The notes under the pieces were generated by a model. It was not told the DNA's origin, ran no database searches, and saw only the letters and a program-made list of their open reading frames with translations. The position numbers and the translations under genes were made by a program. A DNA stretch of 64,000 nucleotides, taken from assembly GCA_903843705.1 (NCBI GenBank), contig CAIMQW010000093.1:1-64000 (forward strand). Reading direction: 5' to 3'. The first letter of the stretch is position 1, and each line of letters begins with the position of its first letter. Of this stretch, positions 51,725 through 61,011 are shown in pieces. This stretch comes from an uncultured Holophagaceae bacterium (GTDB lineage: Bacteria; Acidobacteriota; Holophagae; Holophagales; Holophagaceae).

Positions 51725-51753
51725 TTGCTTTTTGGCTGATTGCTTTCTATTTT
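51725..51753 (+). promoter_or_regulatory. Candidate sigma-70-type promoter TTGCTT-N17-TATTTT for the M4 protease
   Basis: -35-like TTGCTT 51725-51730 and -10-like TATTTT 51748-51753, in a strongly AT-rich divergent intergenic region. Confidence 0.45.
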
Positions 51754-51831
51754 CAAAACACAATCATTCACTGTTTATTCCTTCTCTTATGTCAGACCAG
51801 TGCGACCCTTCGGTCCTCAAAGGAGTTTCCA

Positions 51832-53523
51832 ATGTCAACCCGCCTTGCCTTTCGCCTGATCGCAGCCGGACTGCTTCTGGTGCCCACCCTCGGGGCGCGC
51901 GACCACGAATCGCCCCTCGCTGCCGAGGCCCAGCGACACCTGGAGGCCCGGGTCTACCAGCTGGGTCTCAGCCGCGACCACAGCTTCGCCACCCGGAACG
52001 TGTTTGAGGAGGCCACGGGCGAAGCCCACGTCCGCCTGAACCAATTCTACAAGGGCGTGCGGGTCTTCGAAGGTGAGTCCATCGTCCACCTCCGGGGCGG
52101 CGCGGTCACCGAGCACACGGATGCCCTGGTCCGAGGCCTCGCCCTGAACGTATCCCCCTCTCTCAGCGCCCCAGAGGCCCTGGCTGTCACCCATGGGCTG
52201 CTCGCACCCCGGGGGGCCTACGCCTACGCGCCCACCGCCGAGATGGTGATCGCCACTCCCACCGAGGGTTCCGAGAAGGGCCGCCCGCCCGCCCCCGCCC
52301 TGGTCTACTACGTGCACACCGAGCTCGAGAACGCCCAGGATGGCATCCGCCACACGGACTTCCTGGTGGATGCCCACACGGGCGCTGTGCTGGAGCAGTG
52401 GAATGCCCTGCACACCGCCGGTGTCACGGCCACCGGCAACAGCCAGTATTCCGGGGTCGTGTCCCTGCCCGCCAACAGCACGGCCACGGGCTTCGAGTTG
52501 CGGGACATGACCCGGGGCGCCCGCGGCACCTTCGGCAACAACGTGGTGACCAACGCCAACCACGCCGCCACGAGCTCCACCGCGGCTGGCACCGTCTACA
52601 CCAGCGCCAGCAACACCTGGGGCGACGGGGCGAACTATGTCGAAGGCAGCGCCACCACCGCTGCCAATGGCCAGACCGCCGCCGTGGACGCGATGTACGG
52701 CATGGCCCAGACCTGGGACTTCTATGCGAAGGTCTTCGGCCGCAACGGCATCGACAATGCGGGTACCGCCACCTACAGCCGGGTCCACATCGGCAGCGGC
52801 TACGACAACGCCTTCTGGTCAGACAGCTGCTTCTGCATGACCTACGGCGACGGGACCAGCTTCCTCACCCTGACCGCCCTCGACGTGGCCGGCCACGAGA
52901 TGAGCCACGGGGTGTGCGCCCGCACCGCCAACCTGGCCTACCGGGCCGAGTCCGGGGGCTTGAACGAGGCCAACTCGGACATCTTCGGCACCCTGGTCGA
53001 GTTCATGGCCCGCGGCGGCGGCAGCAGCATCATCCCCAACTACACGGCGATCACGAGCACCATCGGCACCGTAGCTGGCGCCGTCCCGGCGGCGAACTAC
53101 CTCATCGGCGAGCAGCTCGAGACCAGCGCCTTCCCCAAGCCCCTCCGCTACATGTACAAGCCGAGCCTGGACGGCGCCAGCGCAGACGCCTGGTCCACCA
53201 GCCTCAAGCGGCTCGACGTGCACTACAGCTCCGGCCCCGCGAACCACTTCTTCTTCTTGCTCGCCCACGGCAGCCAGAAGGATGCCTTCTCGGGCGGCAT
53301 CCAGTCCCCTCTGGCCAACGGCGTCACCAGCATCACGGGCCTCGGCAACGACCTGGCCGGGCGCATCTGGTACAAGGCTCTCACCGGCTACATGACCAGC
53401 AGCACGACCTACGCTGGCGCCCGCACCGCCACCCTGAGCGCCTGCACGGCCCTGGGCTACAGCGCTGGCAGCACGGTCTACACCACCGTGAACAGCGCCT
53501 GGCTCGCGGTCAACGTCAAGTAG
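51832..53523 (+). CDS. M4 family (thermolysin-like) metallopeptidase with FTP-type propeptide
   Basis: GHEMSHGVCARTANLAYRAESGGLNEANSDIFGTLVEF (HExxH plus Glu); HFFFLLAHGS; N-terminal propeptide region. Confidence 0.94.
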   Translation: MSTRLAFRLIAAGLLLVPTLGARDHESPLAAEAQRHLEARVYQLGLSRDHSFATRNVFEEATGEAHVRLNQFYKGVRVFEGESIVHLRGGAVTEHTDALVRGLALNVSPSLSAPEALAVTHGLLAPRGAYAYAPTAEMVIATPTEGSEKGRPPAPALVYYVHTELENAQDGIRHTDFLVDAHTGAVLEQWNALHTAGVTATGNSQYSGVVSLPANSTATGFELRDMTRGARGTFGNNVVTNANHAATSSTAAGTVYTSASNTWGDGANYVEGSATTAANGQTAAVDAMYGMAQTWDFYAKVFGRNGIDNAGTATYSRVHIGSGYDNAFWSDSCFCMTYGDGTSFLTLTALDVAGHEMSHGVCARTANLAYRAESGGLNEANSDIFGTLVEFMARGGGSSIIPNYTAITSTIGTVAGAVPAANYLIGEQLETSAFPKPLRYMYKPSLDGASADAWSTSLKRLDVHYSSGPANHFFFLLAHGSQKDAFSGGIQSPLANGVTSITGLGNDLAGRIWYKALTGYMTSSTTYAGARTATLSACTALGYSAGSTVYTTVNSAWLAVNVK

Positions 53524-53540
53524 ACCCACCTCCCTTCCTG

Positions 53541-53567
53541 CGGCGCCCAGGGCCTTCCTGGGCGCCG
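53541..53567 (+). terminator. Intrinsic-terminator-like hairpin after the M4 peptidase
   Basis: CGGCGCCCAGG-gcctt-CCTGGGCGCCG (11-bp perfect stem) followed by TTGTCGTTT. Confidence 0.75.
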
Positions 53568-53611
53568 TTGTCGTTTGCAGCGCCGCCTCGCCTGTCGGAT
53601 AGTTAGGAGTC

Positions 53612-54346
53612 ATGACCGCCCCCGCCCGCAGGACCTGCCCCAGCTGCCAGACGCGCCTGTCGCCTCTGGCCGCGGAGTGTCCCGAGTGCGGGCTGGGCTT
53701 GGCGCCCCCCCGGCAGAGCCGCCCCCTACTGTTCCAGGCCTCAGCCCTGGCCCAGGTGGCGTTCTCGCCGCCGCCCCGGACCCTCACGGCCCCCGCCCTG
53801 GGCCGGGTGGCGCCCATCGCGGTCGAGGTGAGCCCCGACGAGCTCCTGCAGGCGCCCTTCCGGGACCCCGCGCGTTCCGCCGCACCCGAGCCCGCTCACG
53901 ACCTGCTCCCCCAGCCCGCGCTCGGCGCCGAACCCACCACCAGCTTCTGGCCCCTGGTGAAGGTGGAGGCCACTGAGGCGCTGTTGCTGGCCTGCCTCCA
54001 GGTTCTGGGCCTGCTGCTGCCGGCCTGGGTCCTGGGCGTCCCGCCGGCCCGGTTGCTGACGGGGGCCTGGTACTTCATGGTGCCTTACCTGGTCGCGCTG
54101 TCCTGGGTGCTGTTCCTGGCGCCCCTCGGCCTCACGGGACAGTCGCCAATGATGGGCTATTTCGGAGTCACCCTACCCGAGAATACCCCTGAGCGACGCA
54201 TCGCCTTCTCCCTGGTGCATCTGGTCTCCGTGGCCTGCTTCCCCCTGAGCTTTCTCTGTATGGTGCTGAGCCCCCGCCACCAGACCCTGGCCGAGCTGCT
54301 CAGCGGCCAGGAGTTGCTGGCCCGGCCGGTACCCAGGCTGCGTTAA
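53612..54346 (+). CDS. RDD family membrane protein with N-terminal zinc ribbon
   Basis: RRTCPSCQTRLSPLAAECPECGLGL; TM segments with GLTGQSPMMGYFGV...RIAFSLVHLVSVACFPLSFLCMVLSPRHQTLAELLSG. Confidence 0.75.
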   Translation: MTAPARRTCPSCQTRLSPLAAECPECGLGLAPPRQSRPLLFQASALAQVAFSPPPRTLTAPALGRVAPIAVEVSPDELLQAPFRDPARSAAPEPAHDLLPQPALGAEPTTSFWPLVKVEATEALLLACLQVLGLLLPAWVLGVPPARLLTGAWYFMVPYLVALSWVLFLAPLGLTGQSPMMGYFGVTLPENTPERRIAFSLVHLVSVACFPLSFLCMVLSPRHQTLAELLSGQELLARPVPRLR

Positions 54347-54356
54347 CCCACCAGCC

Positions 54357-56285
54357 CTAAGGCAGATGCACGGGCACCGAGGTCACGATCACCCCGGTCC
54401 GCAGCAGCAGCGCCGCCTTGATGCGCAAGGCGCTCTGGTTGTGGAGGAACTGCTGCCACCAGTGGGAGGTGATGAACTCGGGCAGGACGACCGTGAGGGC
54501 CAGCTCAGGCTCCGCCTTTAGCAGGCGCTCCACCTCTTCAAGGATCGGCTCCACCATGCGGCGGTAGGGGCTGGGCAGCACCCGCAGGGGGATGCCCATG
54601 CCGTAGCTGGTCCAGTCCTCCCGGAGCCGCTCGATGGCGCTGCTGTCCCGGCCGCCGTCCGACCCCAGGTCCACCGTGATGGCCTCCACCCGGTCGCCGG
54701 AGATGAGGCGGGCGTAGAGGAGGGCCTGCACCACGCCGCCGTGGATGCTGTTGACCAGCACCAGCGCGTGGTGCTTGGGCAGCAGCACCGCGTCCGTCCG
54801 GCTGGCGGCCAGCCGCGAGCGCACCCCGACGTAGTGGCGCCGGATGCCGAGGTGGAGCACCACCAGCAGAGGCACCAGCAGGAGGACGATCCAGGCCCCG
54901 TGGATGAACTTGGTGATGGCGATGTCCAGCAGCACGATTAGGGCCGTGACCGCGCCCAGGCCGTTCACGAACGCCTTCAGATGCCAGTGGCGGCCCCGCA
55001 CCTTCCGCCAGTGGACCACCATGCCCGACTGGCTGAGGGTGAAGCCGATGAACACGCCCGCGGCGTAGAGGGGCAGCAGCACGTCCGTGTTCGCATGGAA
55101 CAGCCACACCAGCAGCGCCGAGAAGAAGAACAGCAGCAGGATGCCGTTGGAGAAGACCAGGCGGTCGCCCTGGCTGGCGAACTGCCGGGGCAGGAAGCCA
55201 TCCCGGGCCTGCAGGGCCGCCAGTCGGGGGAAGTCAGCAAAGGCCGTGTTCGCAGCCACCACCAGGATGGCGAAGGTAAAGCCCTGGACCCCGTAGTAGA
55301 TCAGCTTGGGCAGCCCCTGGCTAACGTCCCCCAGGATGGCCTTGTTCAGCTTGGACAGCAGGGTCTCGGCCACCATGCTGGGGTCCGCGCTGTGCTGGTA
55401 GGTGACGCCAAAGCGATGCGCGAGGAAGGTGATGCCCAGGAACATGGTGCCCAGCAGCAGCACCATCCAGACCATGGTCTTGGCGGCGTTGGGGCCCGCG
55501 GGCTCGCGGAAGGCGGTGGAGCCGTTGCTGATGGCCTCGACGCCGGTGAGGGCGGTGCAGCCCGCGCTGTAGGCCCGCATGAAGACCCACACCATGGACA
55601 GGCCCGCCAGTTGGACGCTCTGCTCCGCCGCCTGCTGGGCTTCCGGCAGCGCGGGGCCCCACCCCAGGAGGATCTGCACCAAGCCATAACCCAGCACCAG
55701 GAGGATGCTGACGACGAACCCATAGGTGGGGATGGCGAACACGATCCCGCTCTCCCGGATGCCCCGGAGGTTCATCAGGGCGATGAAGCCGATGGCCAGG
55801 ATGGTCAGGAAGACATTGTGGCCCGCCAACGCCGGCACCGCCGCCGTGATGGCCGCCACGCCCGAGGAGACCGACACCGCCACCGTCAGCAGGTAGTCAA
55901 TGAGCAGCGAGGCCCCCGCGGTCAGGGCCGGCAGGTCCCCCAGGTTCTCCTTGGCCACGATGTAGGCGCCGCCGCCGCCGGGATAGGCCAGGATGGTCTG
56001 CCGATAGCTGATGGCGAGGATCACCAGCAGGGCCACGATACCCAGGGCCACTGGAATGGACCAGCCGAGGATCCCGTGGCCGGCCACGCCCGCGATCACC
56101 CCCACGCCCGCCACGGGGAGCAGGGCCCCCGACAACGAGGCCATGATCTCCTGGGTGGCGTAGGCCACGGAGGAGAGGGCGTCCGAGCTGAACACCGCCA
56201 GACCGACGGGATTGCTGATCTTGGTGTGGGGCGTCTCCTGGCTCGACAGCCGTCTGCCCAGGAGGATCCGCCTCAGGCTCTGCAT
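54357..56285 (-). CDS. APC family permease (copy 2)
   Basis: LLGRRLSSQETPHTKISNPVGLAVFSSDALSSVAYATQEIMASL...TILAYPGGGGAYIVAKENLGDLPALTAGASLLIDYLLTVAVSVSSGVAAI. Confidence 0.92.
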   Translation of the reverse strand: MQSLRRILLGRRLSSQETPHTKISNPVGLAVFSSDALSSVAYATQEIMASLSGALLPVAGVGVIAGVAGHGILGWSIPVALGIVALLVILAISYRQTILAYPGGGGAYIVAKENLGDLPALTAGASLLIDYLLTVAVSVSSGVAAITAAVPALAGHNVFLTILAIGFIALMNLRGIRESGIVFAIPTYGFVVSILLVLGYGLVQILLGWGPALPEAQQAAEQSVQLAGLSMVWVFMRAYSAGCTALTGVEAISNGSTAFREPAGPNAAKTMVWMVLLLGTMFLGITFLAHRFGVTYQHSADPSMVAETLLSKLNKAILGDVSQGLPKLIYYGVQGFTFAILVVAANTAFADFPRLAALQARDGFLPRQFASQGDRLVFSNGILLLFFFSALLVWLFHANTDVLLPLYAAGVFIGFTLSQSGMVVHWRKVRGRHWHLKAFVNGLGAVTALIVLLDIAITKFIHGAWIVLLLVPLLVVLHLGIRRHYVGVRSRLAASRTDAVLLPKHHALVLVNSIHGGVVQALLYARLISGDRVEAITVDLGSDGGRDSSAIERLREDWTSYGMGIPLRVLPSPYRRMVEPILEEVERLLKAEPELALTVVLPEFITSHWWQQFLHNQSALRIKAALLLRTGVIVTSVPVHLP

Positions 56286-56306
56286 CCTGCCACCCCAGGA
56301 GGGAGG

Positions 56307-58250
56307 CTACTCCACCAGGGGCTCCAGGTGGTAGGGAATCGAGATGACCACCGTCTTGGGCTTCATCAGCAGGGTGCCCTTGATGCGCCAGGCGGTCTGG
56401 TTGTGCAGCACGTTGGCCCACCAGTGACCCGTCACAAACTCGGGCAGGATCACGGTGATGGTGTATTCCGGCTCGACCCGGCGCATGCGGTCAAGCTCAT
56501 CGACGATGGGCTCGACGATCTTCCGATAGGGGCTCTCGATGGACCGTAGGGGAATGCCCTCGCAGTAGTGGGGCCAGTCGGCGCGGAGCTTCTCCAGGGC
56601 GGCGCTTTCCCGGCCGTGCTCGTCCGGGAAGTCCACAGTGAGGGCTTCCACTTCTCCGTGAGCGGCGATGACCTTCGCGTAGTTGAGCGCCTGCACCACG
56701 CCCGAGTGGATGCCTGAGACCAGCACCACCACCCGGTTCCGCCGGTGGGGGAGGAACTCCGTGCGGCTGCCCGCCAGGATCGACTTCACCCGGATGTAGT
56801 GCCGGTGAATCTTCAAGAAGAGCCATACCATCAGGGGGATCAGCACCACCACCAACCAGGCGCCGTGGGCGAACTTGGTGACGGCGATGTCGATCATGAC
56901 CACGCCCGAGGCCACCATCCCAATGCCGTTGGTGATGGCCTTGGCCAGCCAGCGCGGCTCTTCCCGCTTGAGCTTGGTCCAGTGCATGACCATGCCCGCC
57001 TGGGAGATGGTGAAGCCCGTGAAGACGCCCAAGGCGTAGAGCGGCAGCAGCAGGTCTGTGTTGGCGTGGAGGACGAAGACCAGGAAGCAGCTGACGGAAG
57101 TCAGGATCAGGATGCCATTGGAGAAGACTAGGCGGTCCCCCTGGCTGGCGAACTGGCGGGGCAGGTAGTTGTCCCGGCCCATGAGCGCCGCCAGGCGCGG
57201 GAAGTCCGCGTAGGCCGTGTTTGCGGCCACCACCAGGATGGCGAAGGTGAAGCCCTGGGTGAGGTAGTACATCAGCTTGGGCAGGCCGTGGGTGACGTCG
57301 CCGTAGATCGCCTTGGCCAGCTTGGAGAGCAAGGTCTCCGGCACGACGCTGGGGTCGAGGCTGTGCTGGTAGACCACCCCCAGGCGGTTCGCTAACAGGG
57401 TGATGCCGAGGAACATGATGCCCAGCAGGATGACCATCCAGATCATGGTCTTGGAGGCGTTCCGCTCCGGCGGGTCCTTGAAGGCCTGCACACCGTTGGA
57501 GATGGCCTCCACCCCGGTCAGCGCGGTACAACCGGCGGAGTAGGCGCGCATGAAGATCCAGATCATCGCCAGGCCGCCGAAGCGCTGGGTGTGCTCCACC
57601 GCGGTCTGCACCTGCACGTGGGTGGGGCCGCCAGAGAGGAGCGTCCGCACCGTCCCGAAGCCGATCATCACCAGCATCAGGAGCACAAAGCCGTAGGTGG
57701 GCACCGCGAAGAGCGCACCGCTCTCCTTGACGCCGCGCAGGTTCGCCATGGCGATGAGGCCGATGCAGACGATGGTCAGGAAGACGTTGTGCCCGTCGAG
57801 GCTGGGTATGGCGGCAGTGATGGCGGCCACGCCCGAGGACACAGAGGCCGCCACGGTCAGGATGTAGTCAATAAGCAGGCTGGCGCCCGCCACGAGGGCC
57901 GCGATCTCGCCCAGGTTCTCCTTGGCGACGATATAGGCGCCGCCGCCGGTGGGGTAGGCCAGGATGGTCTGCCGGTAGCTGATGCCCAGGATCGCCAGGA
58001 GCCCGATGATGCCCAGGGCCACCGGCACGGACAGGCCGAAGAGTGGGTGCACCGCGGCCACGGTGGCGGCAGCCGCGATGCCGTGGAGGTTGCTGGACAG
58101 GCTGGCCATGATCTCCTGGGTGGCGTAGGCCACCGAGGAGAGGGCGTCCGAGCTGAACACGGAGAGGCCGATGACGTTGCTGACTTTATTGTGGTGGCTC
58201 TCGACGCTGGACAGCCGCCGTCCGAGAAGCATTCGTCTGACGTTGGTCAT
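56307..58250 (-). CDS. APC family permease (copy 1)
   Basis: LLGRRLSSVESHHNKVSNVIGLSVFSSDALSSVAYATQEIMASL...; clearly paralogous to 54357-56285. Confidence 0.92.
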   Translation of the reverse strand: MTNVRRMLLGRRLSSVESHHNKVSNVIGLSVFSSDALSSVAYATQEIMASLSSNLHGIAAAATVAAVHPLFGLSVPVALGIIGLLAILGISYRQTILAYPTGGGAYIVAKENLGEIAALVAGASLLIDYILTVAASVSSGVAAITAAIPSLDGHNVFLTIVCIGLIAMANLRGVKESGALFAVPTYGFVLLMLVMIGFGTVRTLLSGGPTHVQVQTAVEHTQRFGGLAMIWIFMRAYSAGCTALTGVEAISNGVQAFKDPPERNASKTMIWMVILLGIMFLGITLLANRLGVVYQHSLDPSVVPETLLSKLAKAIYGDVTHGLPKLMYYLTQGFTFAILVVAANTAYADFPRLAALMGRDNYLPRQFASQGDRLVFSNGILILTSVSCFLVFVLHANTDLLLPLYALGVFTGFTISQAGMVMHWTKLKREEPRWLAKAITNGIGMVASGVVMIDIAVTKFAHGAWLVVVLIPLMVWLFLKIHRHYIRVKSILAGSRTEFLPHRRNRVVVLVSGIHSGVVQALNYAKVIAAHGEVEALTVDFPDEHGRESAALEKLRADWPHYCEGIPLRSIESPYRKIVEPIVDELDRMRRVEPEYTITVILPEFVTGHWWANVLHNQTAWRIKGTLLMKPKTVVISIPYHLEPLVE

Positions 58251-58253
58251 GGT

Positions 58254-58391
58254 TCAGGATTCCCGGATCATGGCTGCCTTGACCAGAGGCTGGAGACGGT
58301 CACGGCAAGACCCACCGGCCTGGATGACCCGGGCGGCTCTTGAAAGAAGGGGGCGGGGCAGGCGCGACACCAGCCGGGGGAGAGCATCCAT
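58254..58391 (-). CDS. Possible 45-codon upstream ORF immediately before the APC permease
   Basis: ATG at 58391: MDALPRLVSRLPRPLLSRAARVIQAGGSCRDRLQPLVKAAMIRES*, stop 3 nt before the permease ATG. Confidence 0.3.
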   Translation of the reverse strand: MDALPRLVSRLPRPLLSRAARVIQAGGSCRDRLQPLVKAAMIRES

Positions 58392-58456
58392 AAGCCAACC
58401 ATTATGGCCTTGAAAACAAGGAGTGGGGACAAGGGTTGACCGTCGCCACAGGCAAC

Positions 58457-59368
58457 TCAGGCACCCGCCCGGGGCGAGTGGAAGGCCACCGCCTCCACCA
58501 GGTGCTGCTGGCCGGGCGCCACGGGCCAGATCCAGCGCTGGGCCCGGAACGGTATTCTCTCGGTCTCCCCCAGCAGAGTCATGACATCCAACCCCGGGAG
58601 CGGGTCGCTGATCTCGAGCCCCTCCGCACCCTTGAGCTGCTGGGGCCAGCGGTCCTCCCAGGGACCCAGGCCCAGGGACTCCTGGGTGAACACCACGGCC
58701 CGGTCGTGCACCAGCCACAGTTCGGCCCCGCTTTCCTGCAGCACAGCCAGGAAGGCCACCGTAGCCTGGCGCGTCCAGGCGTCCAGAACCTCCGCCAGGG
58801 GGTCCATCAGGTCTGGGTCCGGGCTCCAGGGCGAGCCCCCGAAGAGCCCCTCCACCAGCCGCTCGGCGACGACTCCGAACTGGCCCATCACATTGGCGGA
58901 CAGGATGGTCCCCGGTCGCCGGGCCGCGATCCAGGCCCGCAGGACGGCGGGGTCTGGGTGCAGTGAGGGCAGCAGCCCGGCGAGCCGGAGGATCGCCTGC
59001 TCCCGGCCCCGGCGCCGGCCGGACCAGGGTTCGGCCACGCTCCGGCGCACGGCGGCCTCTAGGTCCGCCAGCCCGCCCGTGAGGTCAGAGAACACCCAGG
59101 GTGCCCAGCGCCGGTGGCGCAGGGCCGTCCAGCCGCGGCTCCAGGGATCCGCGTCCCAGCCGGTGGTGTCCGGGGGGGCCAGGGCCCAGGGCACTTCCAG
59201 CCCCGAGCCCGCGCCGAGCACCAGCACGGGGCGGGCGGGATCCGCCGCCTGGAGGCCTTCGCCCAGGAAGGCCCGGACCTGGTCCAGGTGCCCGGCCCAG
59301 GCCGAGTGGTCCCGGGTGAGGAAAGCGAGCTGCTCCTGACGCAGCAGCCGGGCGAGGGGAGTGGACAT
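58457..59368 (-). CDS. Hypothetical protein, possible SAM-dependent methyltransferase fold
   Basis: VLVLGAGSGLEVPWALAPPDTTGWDADPWS resembles motif I plus acidic residue. Confidence 0.5.
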   Translation of the reverse strand: MSTPLARLLRQEQLAFLTRDHSAWAGHLDQVRAFLGEGLQAADPARPVLVLGAGSGLEVPWALAPPDTTGWDADPWSRGWTALRHRRWAPWVFSDLTGGLADLEAAVRRSVAEPWSGRRRGREQAILRLAGLLPSLHPDPAVLRAWIAARRPGTILSANVMGQFGVVAERLVEGLFGGSPWSPDPDLMDPLAEVLDAWTRQATVAFLAVLQESGAELWLVHDRAVVFTQESLGLGPWEDRWPQQLKGAEGLEISDPLPGLDVMTLLGETERIPFRAQRWIWPVAPGQQHLVEAVAFHSPRAGA

Positions 59369-59434
59369 CCCAGCATCTTACCGACCCTGTCCCTGGGGCG
59401 CGGTGTGCGCGAGACTGGAGGATCAGGAGTCCGC

Positions 59435-60361
59435 ATGCCCCGATTCTCGAAACGCGCCGGCCGGGAAGTCCTCGAGGGACATCCCCGGCTGCCGGAGTGG
59501 ATCACCAAGGAGCGGGTGAAGCTGCGTGACCTCCATGGCATGAAGAAGGACCTGCGCGACTCCCACCTGCACACGGTCTGCGAAGAGGCCCGCTGCCCCA
59601 ACCGCAGCCACTGCTTCACCCAGGGCACCGCCACGTTTCTGCTCATGGGTGGGATCTGCACCCGGGCCTGCGGGTTCTGCAGCATCCAGAGCGGGAAGCC
59701 CCTGGCGCTGGATCCCCGGGAGCCCCAGGAAACCGCCGAGCGCGTAGCCGCCCTGGCCCTGCGCTTCGCCGTGCTCACCAGCGTCAACCGCGACGACCTG
59801 CCGGATGGCGGAGCCGGGCACTTCGCGGAGACCATTCTGGCCATCCGGCGCCGCAATCCCGGAGTGGGGGTGGAGGTGCTGGTGCCGGACTTCCTGGGGG
59901 ACCAGGACGCCGTTGCCCGCGTGGTCGCATCGGGGCCGGCGGTGTTCAACCACAACGCCGAGACCGTGCCCAGCCTCTACGCGGTGGTGCGGCCCGCGGG
60001 GCGCTTCGACCGAACCCTGGGCGTCCTCGCCCACGCCAAGGCTTTGGGCTCGGCCCTCTATGGCCCCGCCTTCCGCACCAAGAGCGGGCTCATGCTGGGC
60101 CTCGGAGAGACCAAGGCAGAACTCCGCACCACCTTCGCGGCCCTGGCGGGCGCCGGCGTGGACATCCTCACCCTGGGCCAATACCTGCGCCCCACACGCC
60201 ACCAGCTGCCCGTGAAGCGCTACGTGCCGCCCGAGGAGTTCACCGCCCTGGGTGAGCTGGCCAATACCTTCGGCTTCAAGACCGTCTACGCGGGCCCCCT
60301 CGTCCGCTCCAGCTTCAACGCCCACGAAGTGGCCGAGACCAGCGGCATCAGCATCCCCTAG
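59435..60361 (+). CDS. lipA: Lipoyl synthase
   Basis: CEEARCPNRSHC, GGICTRACGFCSIQSGKP, LTSVNRDDLPDGGAGHFAETI, C-terminal RSSFNAHE. Confidence 0.96.
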   Translation: MPRFSKRAGREVLEGHPRLPEWITKERVKLRDLHGMKKDLRDSHLHTVCEEARCPNRSHCFTQGTATFLLMGGICTRACGFCSIQSGKPLALDPREPQETAERVAALALRFAVLTSVNRDDLPDGGAGHFAETILAIRRRNPGVGVEVLVPDFLGDQDAVARVVASGPAVFNHNAETVPSLYAVVRPAGRFDRTLGVLAHAKALGSALYGPAFRTKSGLMLGLGETKAELRTTFAALAGAGVDILTLGQYLRPTRHQLPVKRYVPPEEFTALGELANTFGFKTVYAGPLVRSSFNAHEVAETSGISIP

Positions 60362-61005
60362 TCCCGGCGGGGCTCCACGATGATCGCGGTGGGCTCGGAG
60401 GGGCAGGAGAAGACGCAGAGGCCGCAGCCTGTGCAGGCGTCTGCGGACACCACCGGGTGCCCGATGGACGCGCCCTCGGCAGGGGCCGAGATCCAGATGG
60501 CCTCTTCGGGGTAGGGACACCGGTCCACACAGATCCGGCAGGCCCGGGGTTCCCGGTCTAGGGTGCCCCAGGTGACACAGAGCCCCGGCTTCACCCGGGC
60601 GGTGCCCATGCGCACCGCCTTGGCGCCCTCCAGCACCGTGCCGTCCGCGCGGGTGAGGCGGGGCCAGACCAGGGCCTCGTCCTCGCACTCCGCCACGCAG
60701 GGCAGGGTGGTGCAGAGGAAGCAGGGGATGCTGCGAGGATCGATGTAGGGCGTCTTGAGGGCGAGGCCCATGGTGGGCGGGGCCTTGATCACGGCATTCT
60801 CGGGACAGGCCCGGATGCACTTGTCGCAGCGGGTGCACTTGACGAGGAACTCGAACTCATCCAGGGCGCCAGGTGGCCGCAGCAGCGTGGGTCCCAGGCC
60901 AGTCACCGTGTCCTCGATGCGGTTCGCCACGAAGCCAGCAAAGAGTGTCCCCAGGGACTTGAAGAAGTCCCCCCGCTCTTGAGGTTCGTCGAGCTTCTTG
61001 GCCAT
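60358..61005 (-). CDS. Multi-[4Fe-4S] ferredoxin-type protein (NapG/MauM-like)
   Basis: CTRCDKCIRACP, CFLCTTLPCVAEC, CRICVDRCP, CTGCGLCVFSCP. Confidence 0.9.
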   Translation of the reverse strand: MAKKLDEPQERGDFFKSLGTLFAGFVANRIEDTVTGLGPTLLRPPGALDEFEFLVKCTRCDKCIRACPENAVIKAPPTMGLALKTPYIDPRSIPCFLCTTLPCVAECEDEALVWPRLTRADGTVLEGAKAVRMGTARVKPGLCVTWGTLDREPRACRICVDRCPYPEEAIWISAPAEGASIGHPVVSADACTGCGLCVFSCPSEPTAIIVEPRRD

Positions 61006-61011
61006 GGCTTC

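Noticed and set aside
54981-56549. 522-aa + strand ORF
   Set aside because: Antisense to the APC permeases; His/Gln/Asp-rich pattern typical of shadow ORFs opposite hydrophobic genes.
58251-58440. c-di-AMP (ydaO) riboswitch upstream of the APC permease
   Set aside because: Looked for the ydaO-type conserved GCCGGGGGAACC core on the minus strand and did not find it.
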